From Clostridiales bacterium (GTDB lineage Bacteria > Bacillota > Clostridia > Saccharofermentanales > Saccharofermentanaceae): 64,000 nt of DNA. Shown here piece after piece: positions 62,611-64,000 of the stretch; the first letter of the stretch is position 1, and each line of letters begins with the position of its first letter. The notes under the pieces were generated by a model. That model was given only the letters and a program-made list of their open reading frames with translations, did not search any database and was not told where the DNA came from. Both the position numbers and the translations under genes were made by a program. The stretch covers positions 1 through 64,000 of the forward strand of contig JAFWFV010000002.1 in the NCBI GenBank assembly GCA_017515465.1, written 5' to 3'.

Positions 62611-63246
62611 TTGAGAGCTGACGAACGATCAGGAGCAGTATTTCTAGTTCTGCTATTACTGTGGGGGACTCTGGTTACAGAGCCCTTACATATTTATACG
62701 CACTATATCCGTAAGATCACCGAATCCGTAATGCTCTTTTTCGGTCTTGATCCTGCTACTCTCTGGATGAGGATCGTGATCCTGATCGTATTTGCAGTTA
62801 TCGGTTCCGTCATGATCAAGCTGTGTGAGACCGCGATAGGTCCATACATCGGAACGGTGCTATGCATCCTGACCCTGACCGGTTACATAATCAATTCGGT
62901 CATGGATCATGAGATGTCCATAGTGGTCTGTGCGGTATTTGCAGTCAGCCTGGCGATCCTGGCTTTCCTGCACCTCACCCGCAACAATGAATGGCTCGTC
63001 TGGGCATCTGATGCTTTTGTCTTATCACATCCGGTCTATATCCTGGCCAACATGTTCTTTGTCCCCATAGCAATGACGGGGGAGACTGTGGACAAGATCT
63101 TATACATCACGAACTATAAGGACCTGAACCTGGCACGGCCCTTTGACGGCATCATAGGGATTCCCGCTGCCGTATGGGGTCCTTTCCTGGCGGTCCTGGC
63201 CGTATTACCCATAGCTTATTTTGCATTGACGAGGCGCAAATCATGA
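62611..63246 (+). CDS. Membrane protein of unknown function upstream of ligA
   Basis: A 211-residue protein with about six hydrophobic helices and no recognised motif. The start codon is TTG at 62611, with GGAG at 62599-62602 eight bases upstream. The gene overlaps ligA by ATGA, so the two are probably co-transcribed. Start choice is uncertain. Confidence 0.6.
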   Translation: MRADERSGAVFLVLLLLWGTLVTEPLHIYTHYIRKITESVMLFFGLDPATLWMRIVILIVFAVIGSVMIKLCETAIGPYIGTVLCILTLTGYIINSVMDHEMSIVVCAVFAVSLAILAFLHLTRNNEWLVWASDAFVLSHPVYILANMFFVPIAMTGETVDKILYITNYKDLNLARPFDGIIGIPAAVWGPFLAVLAVLPIAYFALTRRKS

Positions 63247-64000
63247 ATGATCAGATCTCCATCTTTGATAATGGAACCAGCCTGGAAAACGAGTACAGGG
63301 AACTGGTAAAGACCCTGAACTATCACTGTGACAGATACTATAACGAGGATACGCCCGAGATATCCGACTATGAGTACGACATGCTCAATCAGAGGCTGAA
63401 GGCCATTGAGAAGGAACACCCCGAACTTATCAGCGATGATTCCCCTTCCAGGAGGGTCGGATGGAAAGCTGAAAAGGGCATCCTCGTAAAGCATAACGTT
63501 CCCATGCTGTCCCTCCAGGACGTTTTTGACAGGAGCGAGGTCGATTCCTTTGTGGATGAGGTCAGAGCCGGATACGGCGAAGACACCGAATTCCTGGTGG
63601 AGACCAAGATCGACGGACTGTCCATGGCCCTCAGATACGAGAACGGTGATCTGAAGCTGGCCGTGACCAGAGGCGACGGCATAACCGAGGGCGAGGATGT
63701 TACCATGAATGCCAGGGTAATATCCGACGTGGTCAAGAAGATGCCCAACCCCATCGAATACATCGAGATCAGGGGCGAAGTCTACATGACCCGTGAAGCC
63801 TTCAGGATCGTAAATGAGGAGGCCGAGGAAGAGGGCAAGCCCACTTTTGCCAATCCCCGCAACTGCGCTGCAGGAACACTGAGGCAGCAGGATACCAGGA
63901 TTACCAAGCACCGCAATCTGTCACTGTTCATCTTTAACGTTCAGGAGACGAGAGGCAGGACATTCAGGACACATTCGGAGGGCTATGAATTCCTCCGTGA
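63243..64000 (+). CDS. ligA: NAD-dependent DNA ligase LigA, N-terminal part, cut by the window edge
   Basis: The frame is open from ATG 63243 to the last base (252 codons). It encodes the Ia domain and most of the adenylation domain of bacterial DNA ligase. Visible are ISDYEYDMLNQRL, then MLSLQDVF, then the adenylated lysine K122 in VETKIDGLSMALRYENG, and IRGEVYM and FANPRNCAAGTLRQ. LigA seals nicks using NAD+. About ten residues (MNDQISIFDN) precede the usual start. It is translationally coupled to the preceding membrane protein gene. Confidence 0.95.
   Translation, partial: MNDQISIFDNGTSLENEYRELVKTLNYHCDRYYNEDTPEISDYEYDMLNQRLKAIEKEHPELISDDSPSRRVGWKAEKGILVKHNVPMLSLQDVFDRSEVDSFVDEVRAGYGEDTEFLVETKIDGLSMALRYENGDLKLAVTRGDGITEGEDVTMNARVISDVVKKMPNPIEYIEIRGEVYMTREAFRIVNEEAEEEGKPTFANPRNCAAGTLRQQDTRITKHRNLSLFIFNVQETRGRTFRTHSEGYEFLR

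Overview
The window is a compact, gene-dense bacterial chromosome segment of moderate GC content, and every recognisable gene is of low-GC Gram-positive (Firmicutes/Clostridia) type. The signs are a T-box leader before aspS, a CIRCE-controlled hrcA-grpE-dnaK-dnaJ operon, AddAB instead of RecBCD, MutS2, HrcA, butyrate kinase, a ferredoxin-dependent 2-oxoacid oxidoreductase, two ferredoxins and an AgrC/LytTR two-component pair. It fits a strictly anaerobic, fermentative gut or rumen type clostridium. Genus-level assignment is not possible from the sequence alone. Arginine is mostly AGG/AGA, and all three stop codons are used as real stops.

Layout. 1-4.1 kb: C-terminal part of a P-type cation ATPase, secG and RNase R. 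4.1-15.3 kb: a T-box and aspS-mtaB, then dnaE, then pfkA-mutS2-vanZ-like. 15.4-20.7 kb: lipid genes (plsC and an acyl-CoA synthetase, divergent) and membrane proteins of unknown role, including one reading frame cut in two by an in-frame TAG. 20.8-23.8 kb: a solitary pilT, a small exporter, a repeat-rich intergenic region with tRNA-Val(GAC), and a secreted 3D/double-psi-barrel-like protein. 23.8-33.7 kb: a small membrane protein and lysA on the minus strand, then addB-addA facing tadA. 33.8-39.2 kb: a sugar-type ABC importer operon whose second permease carries a single-base frameshift. 39.3-45.7 kb: a PTS IIC/PfoR-like protein, a sirtuin, a charged membrane protein, a two-gene ATPase + TOPRIM-like module that looks like a split OLD/PARIS-type defence system, hemW and a lipoprotein. 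45.7-51.2 kb: the heat-shock operon hrcA-grpE-clpP-dnaK-dnaJ, with clpP in an unusual place. 51.6-56.5 kb: butyrate kinase, a ferredoxin, an EAL signalling protein and a frameshifted patatin. 56.5-59.3 kb: a four-gene 2-oxoacid:ferredoxin oxidoreductase operon. 59.4-64 kb: AgrC-like kinase and LytTR regulator, a metallophosphoesterase, a YdbC/PC4-like protein, a membrane protein and the start of ligA.

How the genes work together. Fermentation is represented by PfkA, the 2-oxoacid oxidoreductase passing electrons to ferredoxin, and butyrate kinase, which makes ATP from an acyl phosphate. DNA maintenance is represented by DnaE, MutS2, AddAB and LigA, and protein quality control by the HrcA regulon with ClpP. 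Genes are tightly packed: 1-14 base overlaps (TAATG, ATGA, GTGA) are common, and three convergent pairs overlap at their 3' ends (addA/tadA, the EAL gene/patatin, the LytTR gene/phosphoesterase).

The best candidates for something new are the ATPase/TOPRIM pair at 42.1-44.0 kb and the facing arrays of nested-hairpin terminator repeats at 22.5-22.9 kb. Three genes look broken (TAG at 19879, single-base deletions near 36531 and 56363). They could be real decay or consensus errors in a draft assembly.
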